Positions 24,449-32,212 of a stretch of DNA of 64,000 nt are shown in pieces. The position numbers and the translations under genes are program-made. The notes beneath the pieces were generated by a model. It saw only the letters and a list, made by a program, of their open reading frames with translations, had not been told where the DNA came from and made no database searches. Source of the stretch: Nocardia sp. CY41 (GTDB lineage Bacteria > Actinomycetota > Actinomycetes > Mycobacteriales > Mycobacteriaceae); contig NZ_VUOS01000009.1 in NCBI RefSeq assembly GCF_009829325.1, positions 62,001 through 126,000 on the forward strand, read 5' to 3'. Each line of letters starts with the position of its first letter. Position 1 is the stretch's first letter.

Positions 24449-24919
24449 CCCTCCTCCTTCACGCTCAGCACACAGTCAACGTTCAGCTACCTCATCTCTT
24501 CGTTGGCTGGAGCGTTCTGGATGGCAAGATCGTCGAGGTACTTGTCCGGGGTCGACAGCAACCAGAAGCGCGGTGGCGCACGGAACTACGTTCGTGACGT
24601 GATCAGAGGGACGATGTCCGGCGACCCGTTCGGTGCACGCAGGTCACCCGAGTCGCCCGCCCGCGAATACTGCGAACAGCACACTTTTCGCTATTCATCG
24701 TGTGATCAACCTGGCCCATCGGTGCGGACGAGATGTCCGCTATGGTCAGGATCCGGCGCCGGAATCACGGAGATGCCGTGCGCCGCAGGCGCACCGAAGC
24801 ATGCCGCCGACGAGGGCGTGGGAACGGATTCGTCGGGGCGCTCGTCAACGGCACACCGATCCGGAATCCGCTGGAAGTAGATACGGGCTGCCGAATTCGC
24901 GCCCGTGTTCCGACCGTTG
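24449..24919. other. Gene-poor stretch with a coding remnant
   Basis: 471 bases. Contains the upstream signals of the BVMO gene and, at 24487-24585, what looks like the end of a lost minus-strand gene. No convincing complete gene; the plus-strand frames are Arg/Ser-rich antisense-like sequence. Confidence 0.45.
24487..24585 (-). pseudogene. Possible C-terminal remnant of a lost gene
   Basis: A 32-codon minus-strand stretch without start reads RAPPRFWLLSTPDKYLDDLA then IQNAPANEEMR and stops at 24487, with a stop codon just upstream at 24586. Balanced composition unlike the surrounding noise. Family not recognised. Confidence 0.3.
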
Positions 24920-25444
24920 CTAGTCCGTGGTGTGGGCAGTCAGGTCGTCGAGCAGAATCATGACCTCCCCTTCCTGCTTCACCACCTGGGTGAGTCGGAT
25001 CGTCAGAGCGACGACTTCGCCGTCGTCCACGGGATCGGCCGGTTCGTGTTCGAGACGCCGCCATTCGCCGGTCGCGGGGACGCCTCCCAGGACCAGTTCG
25101 CGCTCGTCCTGTCCGGTGCCACGCAGTCGCGCGGACACCCGGATCGACGCGTGCGGCGAACGCACCCACAGGTTCAGGGCCGCCAACCGCCCTGGGATCG
25201 ACAACGCCCGGCCGGGCTTTGCCACGAGGTCGACTTCGAGGCCGTCGGTGGCCGATCGCATGAGCAGCACGAGCGCACGGTGGTCGGCGCCCGCGCCGCC
25301 GTCGGCATATACGCCGGGCCGTTTACTCGGCGCGCCTTCGGCGAACGTCGTGAGATGGGTCCGGTCCGCCCCGGCTCCGGCGAGTTCCCACTTGTCCTTG
25401 CTCTCGAAGTCGTCCAGGAGCACCTCGACCGAAGCGTCCGACAT
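24920..25444 (-). CDS. Hypothetical protein, probable beta-sandwich
   Basis: 174 residues, no signal peptide or membrane segment. Starts MSDASVEVLLDDFESKDKW and ends MILLDDLTAHTTD. The DDFE...W opening and LDDL closing, with alternating beta-strands (ALNLWVRS, IRVSARLRG), resemble galactose-binding or carbohydrate-binding sandwich domains and the FlaA-type fold, but I cannot assign a family. Single gene upstream of the TetR gene on the same strand, 135 bases away. Confidence 0.65.
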   Translation of the reverse strand: MSDASVEVLLDDFESKDKWELAGAGADRTHLTTFAEGAPSKRPGVYADGGAGADHRALVLLMRSATDGLEVDLVAKPGRALSIPGRLAALNLWVRSPHASIRVSARLRGTGQDERELVLGGVPATGEWRRLEHEPADPVDDGEVVALTIRLTQVVKQEGEVMILLDDLTAHTTD

Positions 25445-25579
25445 CCCTGCTGCCCTTCCCTAGCGCCCGCGCCGGACATGCTTCCGACTCCGGGCACACC
25501 CTACAAGCCATCGAATGTTGTTGCGGCACGCGGAACCGAGCATTCACCTGCAGCACACGGCTTCCGCGACCCTTCTGGA

Positions 25580-26212
25580 TCAGCCCGTCACGGCATGCGG
25601 TCCGGCCACCACCGGCACCAGGTAAGTGCGCGCGAATTCACCCAATTGCTCGTCCGTTTCGAGTTCGGTGAGCCCGTGGGGGGCGAGGATCAGCGAGTGG
25701 ACGATCCGGCACACGATCTCCGCGCGGGTGGTCAGATCCGTTGCGGGCGACAGGATTCCGCGCTCGACGGCACGCTGGAGCGCGGCGGCGGTCGTGTGGA
25801 CGGACATCGCGAACGGAGCCGCGCCGTCGACGGTGAGTTTGAGGACCACGCGCGCCGGTTCCAGCGTCAGCATGCGTTCCACGAGCGGATTCGTGCGCCA
25901 GCGGGTGATGACGGTGACGAAGATGTCGACGACGAGTTCACCGAGGTCGTCGTGGCGTTCGGCGATCTCGGTGATCTCGGCGAGCACCGCGGCCACCTCG
26001 CGACTGATCACGGCTTGCACCAGGTCGTCGCGGCCGCCGACGTGGCGATAGACCGTGACCCGGTCCACGCCCGCTTTCCTGGCAACCTCCTCGATCGTCG
26101 TCTTCTTCACACCGACCTGCTCGAACAGCACCAGAGCCGCGTCCAGGATCCGGGTGACCAGGGTGCCGGCGACGTTTTCGCTGCTCGTGGCGGCCTTCGA
26201 GGCGGTGGGCAT
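25580..26212 (-). CDS. TetR-family repressor, probable regulator of the divergent operon
   Basis: 210 residues. HTH at about 20-66: ILDAALVLFEQVGVKKTTIE, EVARKAGVDRVTVYRHVGGRDDLVQAV. The C-terminal ligand domain is not assignable. The gene starts 96 bases from the divergent diiron-protein operon, with palindromic sequence between them, which is the usual arrangement of a TetR repressor controlling itself and its neighbour. Ligand would be an operon substrate or product. Confidence 0.9.
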   Translation of the reverse strand: MPTASKAATSSENVAGTLVTRILDAALVLFEQVGVKKTTIEEVARKAGVDRVTVYRHVGGRDDLVQAVISREVAAVLAEITEIAERHDDLGELVVDIFVTVITRWRTNPLVERMLTLEPARVVLKLTVDGAAPFAMSVHTTAAALQRAVERGILSPATDLTTRAEIVCRIVHSLILAPHGLTELETDEQLGEFARTYLVPVVAGPHAVTG

Positions 26213-26240
26213 AGGCCAACGCTAGCAAAATCGAGCCCTT

Positions 26241-26280
26241 CTGCAACATTCTCCCCCCGTTGTTGCTGCAACATTGCAAT
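26241..26280. promoter_or_regulatory. Candidate TetR operator(s)
   Basis: Within the 96-base divergent gap: palindrome TGTTG-CTG-CAACA at 26261-26273, partly overlapping TGCAA-CA-TTGCA at 26268-26279 and ATTGCAAT at 26273-26280, plus a direct copy of CTGCAACATT at 26241-26250 and 26267-26276. The clustering is hard to explain by chance. Confidence 0.6.
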
Positions 26281-26308
26281 GCGATTTGTAGCTATGTATG
26301 GTCGGGTC

Positions 26309-27202
26309 ATGGCTGAGCAGGAGGGCGCGACGCAGCGCCGGTATCGCGACGAAGCGCATGCCATCCATGCGCGCGACGTCCATTTCGACTTCGATTCCGT
26401 GCCGATGCACTACGTGCCGGGCGAGGCTTTGGCCACCCACATCGTCAACGTGATGCACCTGGTGTTGCCCGAAGGGGAGCGCGCGATGGCGCAGGCGTTG
26501 GCCGAAGCGCTGCCCCATATCGACGACGAGCGGTTGCGCGAGGAGGTGACGGGGTTCATCGGGCAGGAGACCATGCACGCGAACAGTCACGAGGCCGCGC
26601 GCAGGCATCTCCAGTCGATCGGCTTGGATGTCGACTCGTATGTCTCGAAGGTCGCCTGGCTCGTCGACCGCATCCTCGGCGATCACGGCTTGACCGGTCG
26701 GGCGCGGGAGGAATGGCTCAAGGAACGGCTCGGCCTGTTCGCGGGTATGGAGCACTACACCGCGGTACTCGGGGAATGGCTGCTCAACGCCGACATCCTC
26801 GAGGAAAAAGGCATGCACCCGGCGATGCTGGACCTGGTCCGGTGGCACGGCGCCGAAGAGGTGGAACACCGCAGCGTCGTCTACGACGCATTCATGCATC
26901 TCGACGGCAGCTACGCCCGGAAAGCCCGCACGGCGATCCTGGCCGGCGCGACGTTGCTGCCGCTGTTCATCGTCTCGACCGCCTACCTCTACCGAAAGGA
27001 CCCGTCGAGCGAGAAGGGCCGGTTCTGGGGACTGCAGTTCTGGAGCGCGACCCGGCGCGGCGTCATCCCGAAATGGACGGTCTTCTTCACCGAGATGCCG
27101 CGGTATCTGCGTCCCGGTTTCCATCCGTCTCAGCTGGGACCGATGGACAAAGCCTTGCGCTACCTCGCGCACTCACCGGCGGCGCGGGCGGCGCACCGAT
27201 GA
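26309..27202 (+). CDS. PF10118-type ferritin-like diiron protein (annotated family: metal-dependent hydrolase)
   Basis: 297 residues. The family name says metal-dependent hydrolase, but the sequence shows a four-helix diiron pattern: Glu55/57 in LPEGER, E87-x2-H90 in GQETMH, Glu148-His149 in GMEHY, and E184-x2-H187 in AEEVEH. A hydrophobic segment lies at about 218-240. Its stop overlaps the start of a 2Fe-2S reductase gene (ATGA), which suggests an electron-fed oxygenase or desaturase rather than a hydrolase; that is my inference. ATG 26309 was chosen; ATG 26294 is an alternative. First gene of a six-gene operon. Confidence 0.85.
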   Translation: MAEQEGATQRRYRDEAHAIHARDVHFDFDSVPMHYVPGEALATHIVNVMHLVLPEGERAMAQALAEALPHIDDERLREEVTGFIGQETMHANSHEAARRHLQSIGLDVDSYVSKVAWLVDRILGDHGLTGRAREEWLKERLGLFAGMEHYTAVLGEWLLNADILEEKGMHPAMLDLVRWHGAEEVEHRSVVYDAFMHLDGSYARKARTAILAGATLLPLFIVSTAYLYRKDPSSEKGRFWGLQFWSATRRGVIPKWTVFFTEMPRYLRPGFHPSQLGPMDKALRYLAHSPAARAAHR

Positions 27203-28251
27203 ACGGATCGCCCGCCCTCGAAGACCGCTCGACGCCCGCGGGACTGCGGCTGATCGGCGGTGTCATGGACATCTACCGGAAGGTGTTCGTCACCGGACGG
27301 GCCGCCCCGCTCCTGTCCCGCCCGAACGCGGTGCGCCGCACCGGATTCGACTCGGACACCACGATCGCCGCGATCGATCGCGAAGCCGCCGACGTGGTGA
27401 GCCTCACGCTGCGCGCGGCCGGCGGCGGCCCGCTGCCCGCGTGGCGGCCGGGGGCGCACGTGGACGTCTTCCTGCCGTCCGGCCGTCAGCGCCAGTACTC
27501 GCTGTGCGGCGACCCGAGCGACCGGTTCCGGTATCGCATCGCGGTCCGCCTCATTCCCGAAGGAGGCGGCGGATCGCGCGAGATCCATCAATCGCTGCGG
27601 ATCGGCGACCGCCTGCGGATTCGCGGGCCGCGCAACGCGTTCACTTTCATCGACGCGCCGTCGTACTTGTTCCTGGCCGGTGGAATCGGCATCACGCCGA
27701 TCATCCCGATGGCCGAAGCCGCGGGCTCACGGGGACGTCTGGTGTACGTCGGCCGCTCGCGCGAGACCATGCCGTTTCTCACCGACCTGCCGGACGCCGA
27801 CGTCAGGCCGGACGACGAATTCGGGCCGCCGGATGTCGCCGCGCTGCTGGCTCGCGCCGAACCCGGCGCGGCGGTGTACGTGTGCGGGCCGCCGCCGATG
27901 CTGGAGGCGGCACAGCAGTGCCTGTTCGAACTCAACCCGACCGCCTCGTTGCACACCGAACGGTTCTCCGCCCTCCCGGTCGCCGACGGCGCGGAATTCG
28001 ATCTCACCTTGGCTAGCACCGGGACCACGATCCGGGTCGCGGCCGACGAAACGGCGCTCACCGCGATCCACCGCGAATTGCCGGACGTCGCCTATTCCTG
28101 CCGACAGGGCTTCTGCGGCACCTGCAAAGTCGCGGTCGTCTCCGGCGCCGTCGACCATCGCGACCGCGTGCTCACCGCCGCCGAACGGGAGAACCAGATG
28201 CTGGTCTGCGTCTCCCGCGCCGCGAGCGAGCACCTCGTGGTCGACCTCTGA
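27199..28251 (+). CDS. Flavin/2Fe-2S oxidoreductase (phthalate-dioxygenase-reductase type)
   Basis: 350 residues. Order flavin domain - NAD domain - plant-type ferredoxin. RQYSLCGDP binds FMN/FAD, GGIGITPI and YVCGPPPMLEAA bind NAD(P)H, and the C-terminus has a 2Fe-2S site with Cys301, Cys306, Cys309 and Cys337. An N-terminal stretch of about 50 residues precedes the flavin domain. It passes electrons from NADH to an oxygenase. No Rieske oxygenase or P450 lies nearby; the coupled partner (ATGA overlap) is the diiron protein. Confidence 0.9.
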   Translation: MNGSPALEDRSTPAGLRLIGGVMDIYRKVFVTGRAAPLLSRPNAVRRTGFDSDTTIAAIDREAADVVSLTLRAAGGGPLPAWRPGAHVDVFLPSGRQRQYSLCGDPSDRFRYRIAVRLIPEGGGGSREIHQSLRIGDRLRIRGPRNAFTFIDAPSYLFLAGGIGITPIIPMAEAAGSRGRLVYVGRSRETMPFLTDLPDADVRPDDEFGPPDVAALLARAEPGAAVYVCGPPPMLEAAQQCLFELNPTASLHTERFSALPVADGAEFDLTLASTGTTIRVAADETALTAIHRELPDVAYSCRQGFCGTCKVAVVSGAVDHRDRVLTAAERENQMLVCVSRAASEHLVVDL

Positions 28252-28310
28252 GACCGTCACACGAAAGGGACAGCGTTGTCTATCCGTTGCCGAACGAGCG
28301 AGCCGACCCG

Positions 28311-29813
28311 ATGAGCGTCTCCACCAACCACCCCGCGCAGTCCGTGGTGTCGACATTCGACGTGCACGATCCGGCCACCGGCGCGGTGGTCGGCACCTAT
28401 CCGATCCACGATCGCCACGCCGTCGACACCACCGTCGCCGCCGCTCACGAGGCCGCGACCTGGTGGCGCGATCTCGGCTTCGCCGGTCGCGCCCGGCATC
28501 TGGACGCGTGGCGTGCCGAGATCGCCCCGGGCCGTGACGAACTGGCTCACCTCATCCACCGGGAGATGGGCAAACCGGTCTCCGACGCCAAACTCGAGAT
28601 CGCCATGGCGCTCGAACACTTGCGATGGGCGGCACGCAATGCCGAGAAGGTGCTCGCCCGTCGCACCGTGCCGTCGAGCCTGCTGACGGTGAACCACGCG
28701 GCGACGGTCGAATACCTTCCCCTCGGGGTGGTCGGTGTCATCGGACCGTGGAACTACCCGGTGTTCACTCCGCTGGGCTCCATCTCCTTCGCGCTGGCCG
28801 CCGGGAACGCGGTGGTGTTCAAACCCAGCGAGTACACCCCCGGCGTCGGGCTCTGGCTCGCCGAAGCGTTCACCCGCACCGCACCCGCCGAGCCGGTGCT
28901 GCAGGTGATCACCGGTCTCGGCGACACGGGCAACGCGTTGTGCCGCAGCGGCGTCGGCAAGATCGGGTTCACCGGGTCCACCACCACCGGCAAGCTGGTC
29001 CTGGCCGCGTGCGCGGAGAATCTCACGCCGGTGCTGATGGAGTGCGGCGGCAAGGACGCGCTGATCGTCGACGCGGACGCCGACCTCGACGCCGCTGCCG
29101 ACGCGGCGGTGTGGGGCGGATTGTCCAACGCCGGGCAGGCCTGTCTGGCCGTGGAACGCGTCTACGTCCATGCCGACGTCTACGACGAGTTTCTTGCGAA
29201 GCTGGTGGCGGCGGCGAGCCGGATCCAGGCCGGTGCCGCGGATTCGAAGATCGGGCCGATCACCATGCCGAAGCAGCTCTCCGTCATACGCCGCCACATC
29301 GAGGATGCCGTCGCGCGCGGCGCCCGCGTGGTGCTCGGCGGTCCGCACGCGATCGATCGCCAGTTCGTCCAGCCGACCATTCTCGTCGACGTGCCCGAGG
29401 ACGCGGCCGCGGTGACCGAGGAGACCTTCGGCCCCACCCTGACGGTCGCCAAGGTCCGGGACATGGAAGAGGCCGTCGAACTGGTGAACCGCTGCGCGTA
29501 CGGGCTGGGCGGCACCGTCTTCGCCCGCCGCAACGGTCGCGACATCGCCGACCGCATCCGTGCCGGTGGCACCTCGATCAACGCGTTCGTCGCGCACGCC
29601 ACCATCCCCGCTCTGCCGCTCGGCGGTGTGGGCGCATCCGGCTTCGGCCGTGTCCACGGGCCGGACGGTCTGAAGGAATTCACCTACGCCAAATCGACCA
29701 CGCGGCAACTGTTTCCGTCGCCATTGCCCTTGACGTCGTTCCGGCGGGATCACCGTGTGGACGCGATCGTCGACCAACTCATCTCGGTTCTGCACGGAAG
29801 GAAGCGGCAGTGA
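28311..29813 (+). CDS. Aldehyde dehydrogenase
   Basis: 500 residues. ALDH superfamily: GPWNYP (Asn148), FKPSEYTP (Lys171), GFTGSTTTGK, general base Glu244 in MECGGKD and nucleophile Cys278 in NAGQACLAVERV. Oxidises an aldehyde to the acid. The ATG at 28311 is used; an in-frame TTG at 28287 is possible. Its stop overlaps the start of the BVMO gene (GTGA). The product acid could be activated by the acyl-CoA synthetase at the end of the operon. Confidence 0.92.
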   Translation: MSVSTNHPAQSVVSTFDVHDPATGAVVGTYPIHDRHAVDTTVAAAHEAATWWRDLGFAGRARHLDAWRAEIAPGRDELAHLIHREMGKPVSDAKLEIAMALEHLRWAARNAEKVLARRTVPSSLLTVNHAATVEYLPLGVVGVIGPWNYPVFTPLGSISFALAAGNAVVFKPSEYTPGVGLWLAEAFTRTAPAEPVLQVITGLGDTGNALCRSGVGKIGFTGSTTTGKLVLAACAENLTPVLMECGGKDALIVDADADLDAAADAAVWGGLSNAGQACLAVERVYVHADVYDEFLAKLVAAASRIQAGAADSKIGPITMPKQLSVIRRHIEDAVARGARVVLGGPHAIDRQFVQPTILVDVPEDAAAVTEETFGPTLTVAKVRDMEEAVELVNRCAYGLGGTVFARRNGRDIADRIRAGGTSINAFVAHATIPALPLGGVGASGFGRVHGPDGLKEFTYAKSTTRQLFPSPLPLTSFRRDHRVDAIVDQLISVLHGRKRQ

Positions 29814-31276
29814 CGGACGATCGGATCGAGCACACGCCCATCGCCATTGTCGGCGCGGGCTTCGGCGGCATCGGCCTGGCGATCAAACTGCGCGAGGCCG
29901 GGTTCGACGACCTGGTCGTTCTCGAGCGAGCCGACGACCTGGGCGGCACGTGGCGCGCCAACACCTATCCCGGTTGCGCCTGCGATGTGCCGTCTCACCT
30001 CTACAGCTACTCTTTCGCACCCAATCCCGACTGGTCGCGCACCTACGGGCGGCAGCGCGAGATCCTCGACTACATCCGCGCGGTGGCCACCGAACACGAT
30101 GTGGTCCGGCATATCCGCTTCGGCGCCGAACTGCTGGACGCCCGATGGGACGAGCAGCGTTCGCTGTGGCGGATCGAGACCTCGCGCGGGGCGCTCACCG
30201 CGGATTTCCTGCTCTCGGCCGCCGGGCTGTTCGCCGAGGCGAAATACCCGCAGCTGCCGGGCATCGACTCGTTCGCGGGCGCATCGTTCCACTCGCTGCA
30301 CTGGGATCACGACCACGATCTGACCGGCGAGCGGGTCGCGGTGATCGGCACCGGCGCCTCGGCCGTGCAGTTCGTCCCGGAGATCCAGCCGAAGGTGGCG
30401 AAACTGTCGCTGTTCCAGCGATCGGCGCCGTGGATCGTCCCGCGCATGGATCGCCGCACCCTGGAACTGGAGCGGCGGCTGCTACGACGCCTTCCCCTGG
30501 CGCAACGCGCGATCCGCGGCGGGTTCTACGCGGCGATCGAGACGTTCGGGCTCATCTCGCTGGTCGACCAGCGCTTCCGGCACCCCTACGAAGCGTTGGG
30601 CCGATGGCAGTTGCTGCGTCAGGTTCGCGATCGCGACCTGCGCAAGAAGCTCACGCCCGACTACGTCATCGGCTGCAAACGCGCCATCTTCTCCGGCACC
30701 TACCTCCGAGCGCTCGATCAGCCGAACGTCGAGGTCGTCACCCAGCCCATCGCCGAGATCCGCCCGCACTCGATCGTGCTGCGTGACGGCAGCGAACATC
30801 CGGTGGACACCATCATCTTCGGCACCGGGTTCACCTCTATCCCGACCGCCTATGAACGTGACGTCGGACGGGGCGGGCGAACGCTGGCCCAGCTCTACCG
30901 CCGGCGACCGCAAAGCTATCTCGGTGTCGCGGTGGCCGGGTTCCCCAATTTCTTCTGCACGCTCGGCCCCTTCGGAGCCGCCGGGAACCAGTCCGCGATC
31001 TACATGATCGAATCCCAGATCGCCTACATCGTCGACGCCTTGCGCACCGCGCGCTCTTCCGGCGCTCGCCGCGTCGAGGTGCGCCCGGAAGCGCAGGAAG
31101 CTTTCGTCTCGGAGATGGCCCGACGCAGTTCGTCGACGGTGTGGCTCACCGGCGGATGCCGGAGCTACTACCAGACGCCCGACGGGCTCAATGCCGGTCT
31201 CTACCCGAACTGGAGCTTCGAATACCGGCAGCGCACCAGCCGATTCGACATCGAAGCCTACGAGGTCAGCCGATGA
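29810..31276 (+). CDS. Baeyer-Villiger-type flavin monooxygenase (MymA-like)
   Basis: 488 residues. VGAGFGGIGLAIKL at the N-terminus, LGGTWRANTYPGCACDVPSH, BVMO fingerprint FAGASFHSLHWDHD, and VIGTGASAVQ for NADPH. The length and wording are close to M. tuberculosis MymA (Rv3083). GTG start with GGAAGGAAG upstream, overlapping the ALDH stop by 4 bases. The second BVMO of the window; it differs from the one at 22877 in lacking the basic tail. Confidence 0.9.
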   Translation: MTDDRIEHTPIAIVGAGFGGIGLAIKLREAGFDDLVVLERADDLGGTWRANTYPGCACDVPSHLYSYSFAPNPDWSRTYGRQREILDYIRAVATEHDVVRHIRFGAELLDARWDEQRSLWRIETSRGALTADFLLSAAGLFAEAKYPQLPGIDSFAGASFHSLHWDHDHDLTGERVAVIGTGASAVQFVPEIQPKVAKLSLFQRSAPWIVPRMDRRTLELERRLLRRLPLAQRAIRGGFYAAIETFGLISLVDQRFRHPYEALGRWQLLRQVRDRDLRKKLTPDYVIGCKRAIFSGTYLRALDQPNVEVVTQPIAEIRPHSIVLRDGSEHPVDTIIFGTGFTSIPTAYERDVGRGGRTLAQLYRRRPQSYLGVAVAGFPNFFCTLGPFGAAGNQSAIYMIESQIAYIVDALRTARSSGARRVEVRPEAQEAFVSEMARRSSSTVWLTGGCRSYYQTPDGLNAGLYPNWSFEYRQRTSRFDIEAYEVSR

Positions 31277-32151
31277 TCAACGACATTCTCACCCTCGGTC
31301 GAGGGCGCCGCGGCTATTCGGTCGAGGGCCGGGTTGTGCTGATCACGGGCGCGGGCCGCGGGATCGGGCGCGAACTCGCCGCGGTGTTGCACCGGAAGCA
31401 GGCCTCGGTGGTTCTCGTCGACGTCGATCAAGACGCGGTCGACGCGGCGGCCGCGGCGCTGGGCGGGCGGACCCTGGCCGTCGCCGCCGACGTCGCCGAC
31501 CGCTCGGCGATGCAGGCGGCCGTCGACCGGGCCGCCGAGCATTTCGGCCGCTTGGACGTCGTGGTGGCGAACGCGGGCGTGGTGCCGCGCCCGGCGACGG
31601 TGCGCACGCTCGACGGACGGGACTTCGATCGGGTCATGGACATCAATCTCACCGGTGTGTTCAACACGGTGCGTCCCGCGCTCGACCATGTCGTCGCTGC
31701 CCACGGCCACGTGGTCGTGGTGTCCTCGTGTGCGGCGTTCGCACCCGGCATGGCGGGCGCACCGTACATGATCAGCAAAGCCGGGGTCGAACAACTGGGC
31801 CGGGCCCTGCGTGTGGAGCTGGCGCCCTTCGGCGCATCGGCCGGCATCGCCTATTTCGGCATCGTCGACACCCGCATGACGCACGAGACCCTGGACCACG
31901 ACGAGCTCGGCCGTGAGCTGGACGAGCTGTTGCCCTGGCCGCTGAACGTGCGGATCTCGGCCGAGCAGGCGGCGCGGACGATCGCCGACGGCATCGAACG
32001 GCGCGCGGCGCGCACGATCGCACCGGTCGGCTGGGAGCCGTACGCGTTGCTGCGCGGCGCGGTCAACGTAGTGCTCGACAGCGCACTCGCTCGCGACAAC
32101 CGCGTGCACGACTTGCTGCGCAGGGTCGAAGCCCGCACGACCTCGTCGTGA
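31273..32151 (+). CDS. SDR family oxidoreductase
   Basis: 292 residues. TGAGRGIGRELA motif, LVDVDQ acidic residue, NAGVVP, VVSSCAAF with the catalytic Ser, YMISK Tyr-Lys. A C-terminal extension of about 60 residues (LLPWPLNVRISAEQAARTIA onward) resembles membrane-associated lipid SDRs of mycobacteria. ATGA overlap with the BVMO gene. Likely interconverts an alcohol and the ketone used by the BVMO. Confidence 0.9.
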   Translation: MINDILTLGRGRRGYSVEGRVVLITGAGRGIGRELAAVLHRKQASVVLVDVDQDAVDAAAAALGGRTLAVAADVADRSAMQAAVDRAAEHFGRLDVVVANAGVVPRPATVRTLDGRDFDRVMDINLTGVFNTVRPALDHVVAAHGHVVVVSSCAAFAPGMAGAPYMISKAGVEQLGRALRVELAPFGASAGIAYFGIVDTRMTHETLDHDELGRELDELLPWPLNVRISAEQAARTIADGIERRAARTIAPVGWEPYALLRGAVNVVLDSALARDNRVHDLLRRVEARTTSS

Positions 32152-32212
32152 CGTTCGCGCTCAGCCCGATCCGGCCACATCATCCGCCACCTGATCCGAA
32201 GGACCCACTCCC

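Noticed and set aside
19353-24500. KstR-type operators (TnnAACnnGTTnnA)
   Set aside because: I looked in the promoter gaps of the steroid-type block and found no convincing match. GTCAACGTTCAGC near 24476 is too far from the consensus.
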